Of a DNA stretch of 33,355 bases, positions 15,206 through 23,606 are shown piece after piece. This DNA comes from Oscillospiraceae bacterium. Its GTDB lineage: Bacteria; Bacillota_A; Clostridia; Oscillospirales; CAG-272. The stretch covers positions 1 to 33,355 of the forward strand of contig SVSO01000004.1 in assembly GCA_015064195.1 (NCBI GenBank), read 5' to 3'. A program made the translations under genes and the position numbers. Numbering within the stretch: position 1 is the stretch's first letter; each line of letters opens with the position of its first letter. The notes beneath the pieces were generated by a model. It was not told the DNA's origin. It made no database searches and worked only from the letters and a program-made list of their open reading frames with translations.

Positions 15206-16056
15206 GCCTGCGGTGCGATGTCCGTATGATCGATGGTGATCTTGATGCTCTGGGACTGGTCAGACCAGATGATCTTGCGGGGGCAGACCTCTACGCAGTC
15301 GCCGCACTGTACGCACTTTTCGTAATCGATGGATGCGACAAAGTCGTTCACATGGATGGCACCATGCTGGCAGGCCTTTTCGCATTTTTTACAGCTGATG
15401 CAGCCAACTTTACAGTAGCTGCGGGTGACAGCGCCCTTATCAACGGACATACAGCCGACCCAGTGCTCCGCATGGAAGGGGATGAGACGGATGATATGCT
15501 TCGGGCAGGCTTCCACACAGCGTCCGCAGGCCTGACACTTATCGTAGTCAACGACAGCCACGCCGTTTTCCACACGGATGGCATCAAAGACGCAGGATGC
15601 CACGCAGGTTCCGAGGCCGATACAGCCGTTGGGACAAAGCTTGTCACCGCCGCTCAGCTTGGATGCCGCATAGCAGTCCTTTGCGCCGGCGTAGATGTAT
15701 TTTTTCTCGATGAGCCACGATGTACCGGAGCACATGACCTGTGCGCGCATCCGGACGTGCTTTTCCGCTTCCACGCCCATGATCCCGGCGATCTTTGCGG
15801 CAATTTCCTCGCTTCCGGCAACGCAGGCGGTACATTTCGCCTCGCCGGATGCAATGGCTTCCGCCAGCGCCTGACAGCCTGCATAGCCGCATCCGCCGCA
15901 GTTTGCGCCGGGAAGCAGCTCGCTGATCTCAGTGACACGGGGATCTTCCTTCACGTAGAAAACCTTGGCGGCGATGGCCAGCAGAAGTCCCAGACCGCCG
16001 CCGAGAACGGCGAACCAGACCACTGCCCAGATGATGCTTTGAATGTTACTATCCAC
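15202..16056 (-). CDS. rnfB: Rnf complex subunit RnfB, polyferredoxin
   Basis: Electron-entry subunit of the ferredoxin:NAD+ oxidoreductase Rnf, 284 aa. One N-terminal transmembrane helix (about 8-31) anchors it. The NCGGCGYAGC motif (C53, C56, C61, with C75/C78) binds one [4Fe-4S] cluster; four further cysteine groups follow near 141-155, 174-184, 215-229 and 248-258 (CQACGRCVEACP, CISCKKCEKAC, CVQCGDCVEVCP). This polyferredoxin layout is that of the RnfB that accepts electrons from reduced ferredoxin. The start is GTG at 16056 with GGAGG 8 nt upstream; no ATG fits. It lies 15 nt after rnfA and its stop overlaps the sfp-type start. Confidence 0.96.
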   Translation of the reverse strand: MDSNIQSIIWAVVWFAVLGGGLGLLLAIAAKVFYVKEDPRVTEISELLPGANCGGCGYAGCQALAEAIASGEAKCTACVAGSEEIAAKIAGIMGVEAEKHVRMRAQVMCSGTSWLIEKKYIYAGAKDCYAASKLSGGDKLCPNGCIGLGTCVASCVFDAIRVENGVAVVDYDKCQACGRCVEACPKHIIRLIPFHAEHWVGCMSVDKGAVTRSYCKVGCISCKKCEKACQHGAIHVNDFVASIDYEKCVQCGDCVEVCPRKIIWSDQSQSIKITIDHTDIAPQA

Positions 16057-16071
16057 TTCTCAAACCTCCCA

Positions 16072-16659
16072 TTAAAATTTCATTCCCGAGAAGCCCGAGA
16101 ATGCCATTGCGATCAGCCCGGCGGCGATCATGGCGATGGGCGTACCCTGAAAGCTCTTTGGAATATCGCCGAAGGAGACGCGGATGCGTACACCGGCGAA
16201 GATGACGATGGCGAGGGTGAAGCCGGCCGCAGATGCGAAGCCGTATGCGATGGATTCGATGAAGCTGTAGCCGTTCTGAATGTTGAGGAGCGCCGCACCG
16301 AGGACCGCGCAGTTGGTGGTGATCAGCGGCAGATAGATGCCCAGCGCTTCATAAAGTGCGGGGACAAACTTGCGCAGGAACATTTCGATGAACTGCACCA
16401 GCGATGCGATGATGAGGATAAACGCGATGGTTTCGAGGAATTCCAGATGGAACGGCACGAGAATGCCGTGATAGACAGCCCATGTGGCGGCACTGGAGAG
16501 GGTCATGACGAACATGACCGCAAAGCCCATGCCAAGAGCGGTGTCCGGCTTCTCGGATACGCCGAGGAAGGGGCAGATACCGAGGAACTTGGAGAAGATA
16601 TAGTTTTCCACCAGCACTGCACTGAGCATCAGCAGCAGAATATTGACAACGGCATCCAT
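16072..16659 (-). CDS. rnfA: Rnf complex subunit RnfA
   Basis: Integral membrane subunit of 195 aa with six hydrophobic segments. The N-terminal VENYIFSKFLGICPFLGVS and the central TTNCAVLGAALLN are the signature regions holding the cysteines that bind an intramembrane iron-sulfur centre with RnfE. The start MDAVVNILLLML at 16659 is chosen: a longer in-frame start at 16719 would add 20 basic residues and lie within rnfE, and GGAGGAGA lies just upstream within the end of rnfE. The rnfE stop (16661-16663) is only 1 nt away, so the genes are coupled. Confidence 0.95.
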   Translation of the reverse strand: MDAVVNILLLMLSAVLVENYIFSKFLGICPFLGVSEKPDTALGMGFAVMFVMTLSSAATWAVYHGILVPFHLEFLETIAFILIIASLVQFIEMFLRKFVPALYEALGIYLPLITTNCAVLGAALLNIQNGYSFIESIAYGFASAAGFTLAIVIFAGVRIRVSFGDIPKSFQGTPIAMIAAGLIAMAFSGFSGMKF

Positions 16660-16660
16660 A

Positions 16661-17425
16661 TTACTTCTCCTCCTTTTCTTCGGATTTTTCTTCCGTCTTT
16701 GCAAGATCGTCCGGCTCAACGGGATCGACCACCGATTCTTCTTCGGTCATGTGGATCGCCGGTTCTTCCGGAAGCGTGATGTTAGCGGCAGCGGCGGCCT
16801 TGCGTCTTGTACGCTCCTTCTGCATGGCCATGACCTTGTTCATCAGCGCGATGAGGCATCCCAGCGTCAGGAATGCGCCGGAGGGCAGGATGAAGATGAT
16901 GGCAGGCTCATAGAAGCCCGGCATGACCTTGAAGCCCAGCAGTGTGCCGGAGCCGAGCAGCTCGCGGACAGCCGCCAGCACGCTCAGTGCGAAGGTGAAG
17001 CCGATACCCATGGCTAAACCGTCCACAGCCGACGGCAGGACGGGATTCTTGGAGGCGAAGGATTCCGCCCGGGCAAGAATGATACAGTTGACCACGATGA
17101 GGGGGATGAACAGGCCCAGCGATTTGTCAAGGTCGGGCAGATATGCTTTGATGAGCAGCTGTACGGCGGTGACAAAGCCGGAGATGATAACAATGTAGGA
17201 TGCGATGCGGATCTGACGGGGGATGAAATTCCGCAGCAGGGAGATGAAGATGTTGGAGCAGATGAGAACGGCGGTGACGGCCAGACCCATGCCGATGGCG
17301 TTGGAGACCGAGGTGGTGACTGCCAGTGTCGCGCACATACCCAGCATCTGCACAAGGACGGGGTTTTTCGTGAAGATGCCGTCAACGATCTGTGTACCGG
17401 CTTCTTTTAATGTATACTTGCTCAT
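16661..17425 (-). CDS. rnfE: Rnf complex subunit RnfE with acidic C-terminal tail
   Basis: Membrane subunit of 254 aa, homologous to RnfA. The first 200 residues carry the normal six-helix core, with QMLGMCATLAVTTSVSNAIG and IVVNCIILARAE, the latter containing the conserved NC pair. After QKERTRRKAAAAA the protein continues about 40 residues that are strongly acidic (15 Asp/Glu) and end EEKSEEKEEK; usual RnfE proteins stop near 200-220 aa. The tail lacks predicted membrane segments. ATG 17423-17425 overlaps the rnfG stop as ATGA. Confidence 0.94.
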   Translation of the reverse strand: MSKYTLKEAGTQIVDGIFTKNPVLVQMLGMCATLAVTTSVSNAIGMGLAVTAVLICSNIFISLLRNFIPRQIRIASYIVIISGFVTAVQLLIKAYLPDLDKSLGLFIPLIVVNCIILARAESFASKNPVLPSAVDGLAMGIGFTFALSVLAAVRELLGSGTLLGFKVMPGFYEPAIIFILPSGAFLTLGCLIALMNKVMAMQKERTRRKAAAAANITLPEEPAIHMTEEESVVDPVEPDDLAKTEEKSEEKEEK

Positions 17426-17997
17426 TCTGCACCTCCGTCGGGAATTACATCGGATGCGCTGAAGATGGAATCATAGGCAGCCAGCGCATTGGCAGTGCCG
17501 AGACGAAGGGCTTCGGAGGAGATGGTGGAGCCGGTGATGACATCCACATCGGCGATGGAGACGGCGGTTTTGCCCTTGTAGCCGGATATGTAGGGTTCTT
17601 CACCGACGCGGCTTCCGAGACCGGGGGTTTCCGAATGGGTGATGAGCTTGAGTCCGGCGAGCGTACCGTCCGCATAAACGCCGACCATCATTTCCATTGC
17701 GCCGCCGAATCCGAGGGGCGAAACACCTGCCGCGTAGCCGAGCATGGTATCGCCGGAGTAGACGAGATACAGCTCATTGACATTTTCGACAGTCATATCC
17801 ACCGGCTCATTGGCGGTGGCATCGGGGAAGATCTCCTGAATGGCGGCGGCTTTTTCCGCGCGCACATTTTCCGCGATTCTGTCCACAGTCAGGGCATTGA
17901 CGCCGGCCAGCAGGAGCGCGGTGATGGTGGAGATGAGGAACAGCTTCAGGGTGATGGTGAGGATGAACTTTGTGCTGTCATTATTTTGCGTTTTCAA
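17422..17997 (-). CDS. rnfG: Rnf complex subunit RnfG, covalent flavin protein
   Basis: Extracytoplasmic flavoprotein of 191 aa anchored by one N-terminal helix (about 10-32). It has the FMN-binding domain with VDVITGSTISS, where the last threonine of TGST is the expected covalent FMN attachment (family motif S/T-G-A-T; here Ala is Ser). HSETPGLGSR is the other conserved loop. The start is TTG at 17997, 8 nt after GGAGG (18006-18010); the GTG at 18006 overlaps that ribosome site. It overlaps the end of rnfD by 17 nt and the start of rnfE by 4 nt. Confidence 0.93.
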   Translation of the reverse strand: MKTQNNDSTKFILTITLKLFLISTITALLLAGVNALTVDRIAENVRAEKAAAIQEIFPDATANEPVDMTVENVNELYLVYSGDTMLGYAAGVSPLGFGGAMEMMVGVYADGTLAGLKLITHSETPGLGSRVGEEPYISGYKGKTAVSIADVDVITGSTISSEALRLGTANALAAYDSIFSASDVIPDGGAE

Positions 17998-19066
17998 CCT
18001 TAGCACCTCCGAACTTGACAGGTTTTGTGTAGCGGTCGATGTACCATACCAGCAGATTCATGATGAGAATCGCGAAGGACACACCTTCCGGATAACCGCC
18101 GAAATAGCGGATGAATACGGTGAGAAGTCCGCATCCGATACCGAAGATAACGCGGCCGATCTTTGTCACCGGCGATGTGGAATAGTCGGTAGCCATGAAG
18201 ATCGCACCGAGGAACAGACCGCCGGAGAAGATCTCATACAGGGCGAAGTTGAAGTCCAGCGCCAGCGCTGTCTTCGAGAACACGGCGGTCATGACGAACA
18301 CCGTGCCGATGAAGCAGACGGGGATGTGCCACGTGATGACCCGGCGGAACAGCAGGTAAACGAAGCCTGCCGTCAGAAGAAGCGCGGAGACTTCACCGAT
18401 ACAGCCGCCCTCGTAGCCGATGATGGCGTTGAACAGGGAAATATCAGTGGGGACAGATCCGTTTTTGAGGGTCGCGAGGGTTGTCGCGCCTGCAACGGCA
18501 TCTGCATCGGCAATGGAGATGGCGATGGGGGAGACGGCGGATTCGGGCTTCACAAAGGTGCTCATGTGAGAGGGCCATGCGAACAGGAATACGCGGGCCG
18601 CCAGCGCGGGATTGACGAAGTTGCGTCCGATGCCGCCGAACAGCTGCTTTACAACAATGATGGCGAAAGCAGAGCCGATGACAGGCATCCAGAGCGGCAC
18701 GGAGACGGGAAGATTGAGGGCCAGCAACATACCGGTGACGAGGCAGGAGCAGTCGAGCACGCGGATGGGCTGCTTCATGAGCCGCTGATAGAGATATTCC
18801 GTACCAAATGCGGTAAGCATGGAGAGCAGCGTGACGGTGAGGACACGCCAGCCGAAGATGTAGACTGCCCAGACGAGGGCGGGCAGGAGTGCGATGCAGA
18901 CATCCAGCATGACGGTGCGGGAGTTGTCCTCCGCGTGAATATGCGGGGGCGGCGTGACCGTCATCAGCTCGGGAATGAGATCCTCGCCGGTATCAACGAC
19001 CACGGCATTTTCATCCAGCACGTCAATCGCTTCTTTATTTTCGTTGACCGAAGGGTTTTGATCCAT
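17981..19066 (-). CDS. rnfD: Rnf complex subunit RnfD with N-terminal extension
   Basis: Membrane subunit of 361 aa, related to NqrB, taking part in ion translocation and electron transfer by a covalent FMN. The core begins at LMTVTPPPHIHAEDN (34-48), the usual protein start; conserved FGGIGRNFVNPALAAR and the FMN motif AVAGATTLATLK are present, followed by ATDYSTSPVT. The first 33 residues are extra and acidic (10 Asp/Glu, 1 Lys). The ATG at 19066 has GGAGG about 10 nt upstream, so the extension is probably translated; no alternative ATG lies close to the core except M35. Confidence 0.94.
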   Translation of the reverse strand: MDQNPSVNENKEAIDVLDENAVVVDTGEDLIPELMTVTPPPHIHAEDNSRTVMLDVCIALLPALVWAVYIFGWRVLTVTLLSMLTAFGTEYLYQRLMKQPIRVLDCSCLVTGMLLALNLPVSVPLWMPVIGSAFAIIVVKQLFGGIGRNFVNPALAARVFLFAWPSHMSTFVKPESAVSPIAISIADADAVAGATTLATLKNGSVPTDISLFNAIIGYEGGCIGEVSALLLTAGFVYLLFRRVITWHIPVCFIGTVFVMTAVFSKTALALDFNFALYEIFSGGLFLGAIFMATDYSTSPVTKIGRVIFGIGCGLLTVFIRYFGGYPEGVSFAILIMNLLVWYIDRYTKPVKFGGAKVENAK

Positions 19067-19086
19067 TTGTTGATTACCTCCGCTTG

Positions 19087-20445
19087 TTATTCAGGCTTTT
19101 TCTGGCTGCTTGCGAGAGCGGCGGCCTGTGCGCTCTTACGGTCTTTGATCTTGCCTTTTGCGGCACGGATACGCTGAACGATCGGCACATGAGCCGGGCA
19201 GTTGTAGGAGCAGCTTCCGCACTCCACGCAGCTCATGACATCGAATTCCTCGCACATCTCAAACTTCCGCTGTGCTGCGAACATGGCGAGATAATTGGGC
19301 ATCAGACGCATGGGACAGCCGGCAACACAGCGTCCGCAGCGGATGCAGCGGGGCGGCTGGTCGTATTTCACCACCTGATCGGCGGAGAATGCCAGAAGAC
19401 CGGACGTGCCCTTGATGACCGAGGATTCGAGGCTCCAGCGTGCGCGTCCCATCATGGGGCCGCCGGTGATGACCTTGCGGGGTTCTTTCTTCAGACCGCC
19501 GCAGAAATTGATGAGGTCGATGAAGCGGGTGCCGATGGGAACGAGGACGTTTTTCGGCGTTTTGATGCAGTCGCCGTCCACGGTGACGATGCGCTCGGTA
19601 AGCGGCACACCGTTGACAAATGCGCTGTAGATGGCCGCACAGGTCTCGGCGTTGAAGACACAGCAGCCGATGTCTGCGGGCAGCTTTCCGGCGGGAAGCT
19701 CCTTGCCGGTGAGGGCGTAGATCAGCTGACGCTCATCGCCCTGCGGATATTTTGTCTTGAGCACGCGCACCTTGATAAGATCGCTGCCGGCAAGCCGTTC
19801 CTCCAGCTTGTTGATAGCGTCCAGCTTGTTGTCCTCCACGGCGATATCGCCTTCTCTGAGAGAGAATGCCTTCATTAATATCTTGAGACCGTTGATGACA
19901 GCATCGGGATTTTCCAGCAGCAGCCGGTGGTTGGCGGTGAGATACGGCTCGCACTCGGCGCAGTTGACGATGATATGCTCCACCTTGCCGAGACCGGAGC
20001 TGATCTTCGCATAGGTGGGGAATTTCGCGCCGCCCATACCGGCGATACCGGCCTTGCGGACGATTTCAATAATTTCTTCGGCTGTGGTATCGGCAAGACG
20101 CTTGGGCCACGGCTGAATGTCGGGGCTGTAGCGGTTCTCGCCGTCGTTTTCGATGACCACGTTGCGGATCTTGACATCTTCCTCTGCGGTGTTGATCTCG
20201 ATGATGTCTGTCACTTTGCCGGAAATGCTGGCGTGGATGGGACAGCCAAGTCCCTTTTCGATGATGCCGATGACCTGTCCTTTGTCCACAATGTCACCCT
20301 TCTTCACCACGGGCGTTGCATGAACGCCGATGTGCTGAGACATGGGGATGGAGACAAATTTGGGGGGCGGCATGGTTTCGATGGCGCAGCGGCGCGTGTT
20401 TTTGTGCTCTGCCACATGGATACCGCCGTTGAAAGTCAGTGCCAT
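19087..20445 (-). CDS. rnfC: Rnf complex subunit RnfC, NADH-binding
   Basis: Peripheral subunit of 452 aa that binds NAD(H) and FMN on the cytoplasmic side, first gene of the rnf operon. The N-terminal barrel-sandwich segment has VSIPMSQHIGVHATPVVKKG; the flavin/NAD loop GIAGMGGAKFPTYAK is clear; two [4Fe-4S] motifs lie at the C-terminus, CIRCGRCVAGCP from C367 and CVECGSCSYNCP from C406. The basic Ala-rich tail is short, as in Clostridia, without the long repeats of proteobacterial RnfC. GAGGTGA lies 9 nt before the ATG. The operon order C-D-G-E-A-B is the standard one for acetogens and other Clostridia. Confidence 0.96.
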   Translation of the reverse strand: MALTFNGGIHVAEHKNTRRCAIETMPPPKFVSIPMSQHIGVHATPVVKKGDIVDKGQVIGIIEKGLGCPIHASISGKVTDIIEINTAEEDVKIRNVVIENDGENRYSPDIQPWPKRLADTTAEEIIEIVRKAGIAGMGGAKFPTYAKISSGLGKVEHIIVNCAECEPYLTANHRLLLENPDAVINGLKILMKAFSLREGDIAVEDNKLDAINKLEERLAGSDLIKVRVLKTKYPQGDERQLIYALTGKELPAGKLPADIGCCVFNAETCAAIYSAFVNGVPLTERIVTVDGDCIKTPKNVLVPIGTRFIDLINFCGGLKKEPRKVITGGPMMGRARWSLESSVIKGTSGLLAFSADQVVKYDQPPRCIRCGRCVAGCPMRLMPNYLAMFAAQRKFEMCEEFDVMSCVECGSCSYNCPAHVPIVQRIRAAKGKIKDRKSAQAAALASSQKKPE

Positions 20446-20526
20446 GAAAAAAATTCACCTCATTTATGATTGATTTGCGCATTGATCATTCCTGACGGGA
20501 ATAGACGCATATTTTTTCATAATATC

Positions 20527-20555
20527 ATTATACAACATCTTGCAGAAAATTACAA
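20527..20555 (-). promoter_or_regulatory. sigma-A promoter of the rnf operon
   Basis: On the minus strand TTGTAA (20550-20555) and TATAAT (20527-20532) are separated by 17 bp. The mRNA leader would be about 75 nt. Confidence 0.75.
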
Positions 20556-20612
20556 TACCCAAAATGACGATTTTCACAAAAATTTTTCTTCTGTGATAGG
20601 CATTTATGCAGA

Positions 20613-20630
20613 TTGTCAACAAAATAACAA
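20613..20630. promoter_or_regulatory. Rex-like redox operator
   Basis: TTGTCAA-CAAA-ATAACAA matches 12 of 14 defined positions of the Clostridial Rex consensus TTGTTAA-N4-TTAACAA. It lies 58 bp upstream of the mapped rnf -35. On the minus strand it also contains TTGACA, possibly the -35 of a second weak rnf promoter (TATCAC 15 bp further on). Control of Rnf by the NADH/NAD+ ratio would make sense, but the position is not that of a classic repressor site. Confidence 0.4.
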
Positions 20631-20766
20631 AAATAATGTGAAAAGTCTGACGAGTGCCGGCTTAATCTATGAAAATCCGCCCACTGCTGTCTTGATTTAA
20701 TATGCACGAAGCGGAGCCCATAATTTTATTCATACCGCCAAAAATAAAAAAATGTGGATTTCTCTC

Positions 20767-20795
20767 TTGACTTTTTCTTTCCGATATGGTATCCT
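20767..20795 (+). promoter_or_regulatory. promoter of the nrdDG operon
   Basis: TTGACT (20767-20772) and TATCCT (20790-20795) are 17 bp apart. The start would be near 20802, placing both NrdR boxes in the early transcribed region. Confidence 0.55.
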
Positions 20796-20819
20796 ATAGT
20801 GGCAACGCAAAATCACAAA

Positions 20820-20835
20820 ACACAATATATAGTAC
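20820..20835. promoter_or_regulatory. NrdR box 1
   Basis: ACACAATATATAGTAC fits the NrdR consensus acaCwATATATwGtgt, with the full CAATATATAG core. NrdR represses ribonucleotide reductase genes when dATP is high. Confidence 0.85.
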
Positions 20836-20853
20836 CCAGTTTGCACAAATACA

Positions 20854-20869
20854 CCACTATATATAGTTT
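20854..20869. promoter_or_regulatory. NrdR box 2
   Basis: CCACTATATATAGTTT has the core CTATATATAG. Its centre is 34 bp from box 1, about three helical turns, the paired arrangement typical of NrdR targets. Confidence 0.82.
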
Positions 20870-20910
20870 TTGCACAAAATTACAGAAAAAATCAATCAGG
20901 AGAATACACC

Positions 20911-23085
20911 ATGAAGATCATCAAAAGAAACGGCTCCGAGGAGGAGTTCAACAGAGAAAAAATCGTTGCGGCCATCACCAAAGCCAACGACTCCGTTGAG
21001 GAGAGCTATCGCATTACGGCGATGCAGATCGAGCGCATCGCCGAAAGCGTGGTCATCAGCTGTGAGGATCTGGAGCGCGCACCCAGCGTGGAGGAAGTGC
21101 AGGATATGGTCGAGCATCAGCTCATGGCCCACGGCGCGTTTGAGCTGGCAAAGAGCTACATCACCTATCGCTATACCCGCAGTCTTGTCCGTCAGTCCAA
21201 TACCACCGACGACAAGATTCTTTCCCTCATTGAATGCAACAATGAGGAAGCAAAGCAGGAGAATTCCAACAAGAATCCTGTCATCAATTCCACCCAGCGC
21301 GACTATATGGCAGGCGAGGTGTCCCGCGATATCACCAACCGCATCCTGCTGCCCGAGGATATTGTCAAGGCGCACAATGAGGGCATCATCCATTTCCACG
21401 ACTCCGACTACTTTGCCCAGCATATGCACAACTGCGATCTCGTGAATCTGGAGGATATGCTGCAGAACGGCACGGTCATCACCGGCACCCTCATCGAGCG
21501 TCCCCACAGCTTTTCCACCGCCTGCAACATCGCCACCCAGATCATTGCGCAGGTGGCATCCAACCAGTACGGCGGCCAGTCCATCTCCCTGTCTCATCTT
21601 GCTCCCTTTGTTCAGGTCAGCCGGGAGAAGATCACCCGCGATGTGAAGCAGGAGAACGCTGACATCGGCCGCGAGCTTTCCGATGAGGAAACTTCCCGCC
21701 TTGTGGAGCGCAGACTTCGTGAGGAGGTTCGCCGCGGTGTGCAGACCATACAGTATCAGGTGGTGACGCTGCTGACCACCAACGGTCAGGCTCCCTTCGT
21801 CACCGTGTTCATGTATCTCGGCGAAGTGTCCGATCCCCGCGAAAAGCGCGACCTTGCCATGATCATCGAGGAAGTGCTGGAGCAGCGGTATCAGGGCGTG
21901 AAGAATGAGAAGGGCGTATGGGTCACACCCGCATTCCCCAAGCTGGTGTATGTGCTGGAAGAAGACAACATCCACGACGATTCGCCCTACTTCTATCTCA
22001 CCGAGCTGGCGGCAAAATGCACGGCCAAGCGCATGGTGCCCGATTACATCTCCGAAAAGAAGATGCTGGAGCTGAAGATCGACAAGAACGGCGACGGTCA
22101 CTGCTACACCTGCATGGGATGCCGCAGCTTCTTAACGCCTTATGTGGATGAGAACGGCAATCCCAAATACTACGGCCGCTTCAATCAGGGCGTTGTCACC
22201 CTCAATCTGCCCGATATTGCCCTGTCGTCCGGCGGAAACCGTGACGCCTTCTGGAAGATCTTCGACGAGCGGCTGGAGCTTTGCCACCGTGCGCTCCTCT
22301 GCCGTCACAACCGTTTAAAGGGCACGTTGTCCGATGCCGCGCCGATCCTGTGGCAGTACGGCGCATTGGCACGTCTCGAAAAGGGCGAGACCATTGACAA
22401 GCTGCTCTACGGCGGTTATTCCACCATCTCCCTCGGCTATGCGGGCCTTTACGAGTGCGTGCGCTATATGACCGGTAAATCTCACACCGATCCCGATGCA
22501 ACGCCCTTCGCGCTGGAAGTGATGGAATATCTCAACGCTGCCTGCCGTTCGTGGAAGAAGGAGCACAACATCGACTTCTCCCTCTACGGCACACCGCTGG
22601 AATCCACCACCTACAAGTTCGCAAAGTGCCTCCAGCGCCGCTTCGGTGTCATCGAGGGCGTGACGGACAAGTCCTACATCACCAACTCCTACCATGTCCA
22701 TGTCACCGAGGAGATCAACGCCTTCGATAAGCTGATCTTCGAGGCAAAATTCCAGGCGCTCTCTCCCGGCGGCGCAATCAGCTATGTGGAAGTGCCGGAT
22801 ATGCAGCAGAATCTGGAGGCGGTCATGGAGGTCATCCGGTGCATCTACGACAATATCATGTACGCGGAGCTGAATACCAAGAGCGACTACTGCCAGGAAT
22901 GCGGCTATGACGGCGAGATCACCATCGTGGATGACGGCGGCAAATTAAAGTGGACCTGCCCCCAGTGCGGCAATCAGGATCAGGATAAGATGAACGTGGC
23001 ACGCCGTACCTGCGGTTACATCGGCACGCAGTACTGGAATCAGGGACGCACGCAGGAGATCAAAGAGCGGGTGCTTCATCTGTAA
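20911..23085 (+). CDS. nrdD: anaerobic (class III) ribonucleoside-triphosphate reductase
   Basis: Glycyl-radical enzyme of 724 aa reducing NTPs to dNTPs under strict anaerobiosis. Residues 1-95 are an ATP-cone (MKIIKRNGSEEEFNREKIVAAITKA split over the first strands), the allosteric dATP/ATP sensor. The central barrel has conserved CYTCMGCRSF and NLPDIALSSGG. A C-terminal zinc site is formed by CQECG and CPQCG, and the radical glycine is G702 in RRTCGYIG. AGGAG lies 8 nt before the ATG. The stop overlaps the nrdG start by 1 nt (TAATG). Two NrdR boxes upstream indicate NrdR repression. Codon choice is C-rich, as expected for a highly expressed gene. Confidence 0.97.
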   Translation: MKIIKRNGSEEEFNREKIVAAITKANDSVEESYRITAMQIERIAESVVISCEDLERAPSVEEVQDMVEHQLMAHGAFELAKSYITYRYTRSLVRQSNTTDDKILSLIECNNEEAKQENSNKNPVINSTQRDYMAGEVSRDITNRILLPEDIVKAHNEGIIHFHDSDYFAQHMHNCDLVNLEDMLQNGTVITGTLIERPHSFSTACNIATQIIAQVASNQYGGQSISLSHLAPFVQVSREKITRDVKQENADIGRELSDEETSRLVERRLREEVRRGVQTIQYQVVTLLTTNGQAPFVTVFMYLGEVSDPREKRDLAMIIEEVLEQRYQGVKNEKGVWVTPAFPKLVYVLEEDNIHDDSPYFYLTELAAKCTAKRMVPDYISEKKMLELKIDKNGDGHCYTCMGCRSFLTPYVDENGNPKYYGRFNQGVVTLNLPDIALSSGGNRDAFWKIFDERLELCHRALLCRHNRLKGTLSDAAPILWQYGALARLEKGETIDKLLYGGYSTISLGYAGLYECVRYMTGKSHTDPDATPFALEVMEYLNAACRSWKKEHNIDFSLYGTPLESTTYKFAKCLQRRFGVIEGVTDKSYITNSYHVHVTEEINAFDKLIFEAKFQALSPGGAISYVEVPDMQQNLEAVMEVIRCIYDNIMYAELNTKSDYCQECGYDGEITIVDDGGKLKWTCPQCGNQDQDKMNVARRTCGYIGTQYWNQGRTQEIKERVLHL

Positions 23086-23606
23086 TGAATTACGCAAATA
23101 TCAAAAATTACGACGTGGCAAACGGACCGGGCGTGCGGGTGACGCTGTTCGTGTCCGGATGCACCAACCACTGTGAGCATTGCTTTCAGCCGGAGACGTG
23201 GGATTTCAACCATGGCGAACCTTTCACGGCGGAGGTTGAAGACAAGCTGCTTGCCATGCTGGGCGTGTCCTACATCCACGGGCTGACTCTGCTTGGCGGT
23301 GAACCGTTCGAGCCGCAGAATCAGCGGGCATTGCTGCCATTTCTCAGACGGGTGAGAGCGGCTTATCCCACAAAAAACATCTGGGCATTCTCCGGCTTTA
23401 CGCTGGAGGAATTGCAGACCGACGGCTCTCATCCCCGATGCGAGGCGACGGATGAAATCCTGACCCTCATCGACGTGCTGGTGGATGGCCGCTACATCCA
23501 CGCAAAGCGCAATCTCATGCTCAAATTCCGCGGCTCGGAGAATCAGCGGCTCATCGATATGAAAGCCACCCGTGAGCGCGGCGAGGTCGTGCTGTGGGAA
23601 AAATAA
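23085..23606 (+). CDS. nrdG: anaerobic ribonucleotide reductase-activating protein
   Basis: Radical-SAM activase of 173 aa that installs the glycyl radical on NrdD using S-adenosylmethionine and a [4Fe-4S] cluster. The cluster motif is C26-x3-C30-x2-C33 (GCTNHCEHC); the G-rich SAM motif LLGGEPFEPQN follows near residue 70. The N-terminal NGPGVRVTLF is typical. The ATG shares one base with the nrdD stop codon, so expression is coupled to nrdD. Confidence 0.97.
   Translation: MNYANIKNYDVANGPGVRVTLFVSGCTNHCEHCFQPETWDFNHGEPFTAEVEDKLLAMLGVSYIHGLTLLGGEPFEPQNQRALLPFLRRVRAAYPTKNIWAFSGFTLEELQTDGSHPRCEATDEILTLIDVLVDGRYIHAKRNLMLKFRGSENQRLIDMKATRERGEVVLWEK

Larger units (their letters stand above)
20446..20910. 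other. 465-bp AT-rich divergent control region between rnf and nrd
   Basis: No gene is credible here: the short frames lack ribosome sites and family features. It holds the minus-strand rnf promoter (20527-20555), a Rex-like site (20613-20630), the plus-strand nrdD promoter (20767-20795) and two NrdR boxes. Copies of TTTGCACAAA lie at 20840-20849 and 20869-20878. The stretch 20640-20760 shows nothing I can name. Confidence 0.75.

Noticed and set aside
15226..16779. 517-codon plus-strand open frame
   Set aside because: Antisense to rnfB and rnfA, whose motifs are unmistakable.
20470..20999. Short plus-strand frames in the rnf-nrd intergenic region
   Set aside because: No ribosome site, AT-rich composition and overlap with the rnf promoter, NrdR boxes and the start of nrdD.
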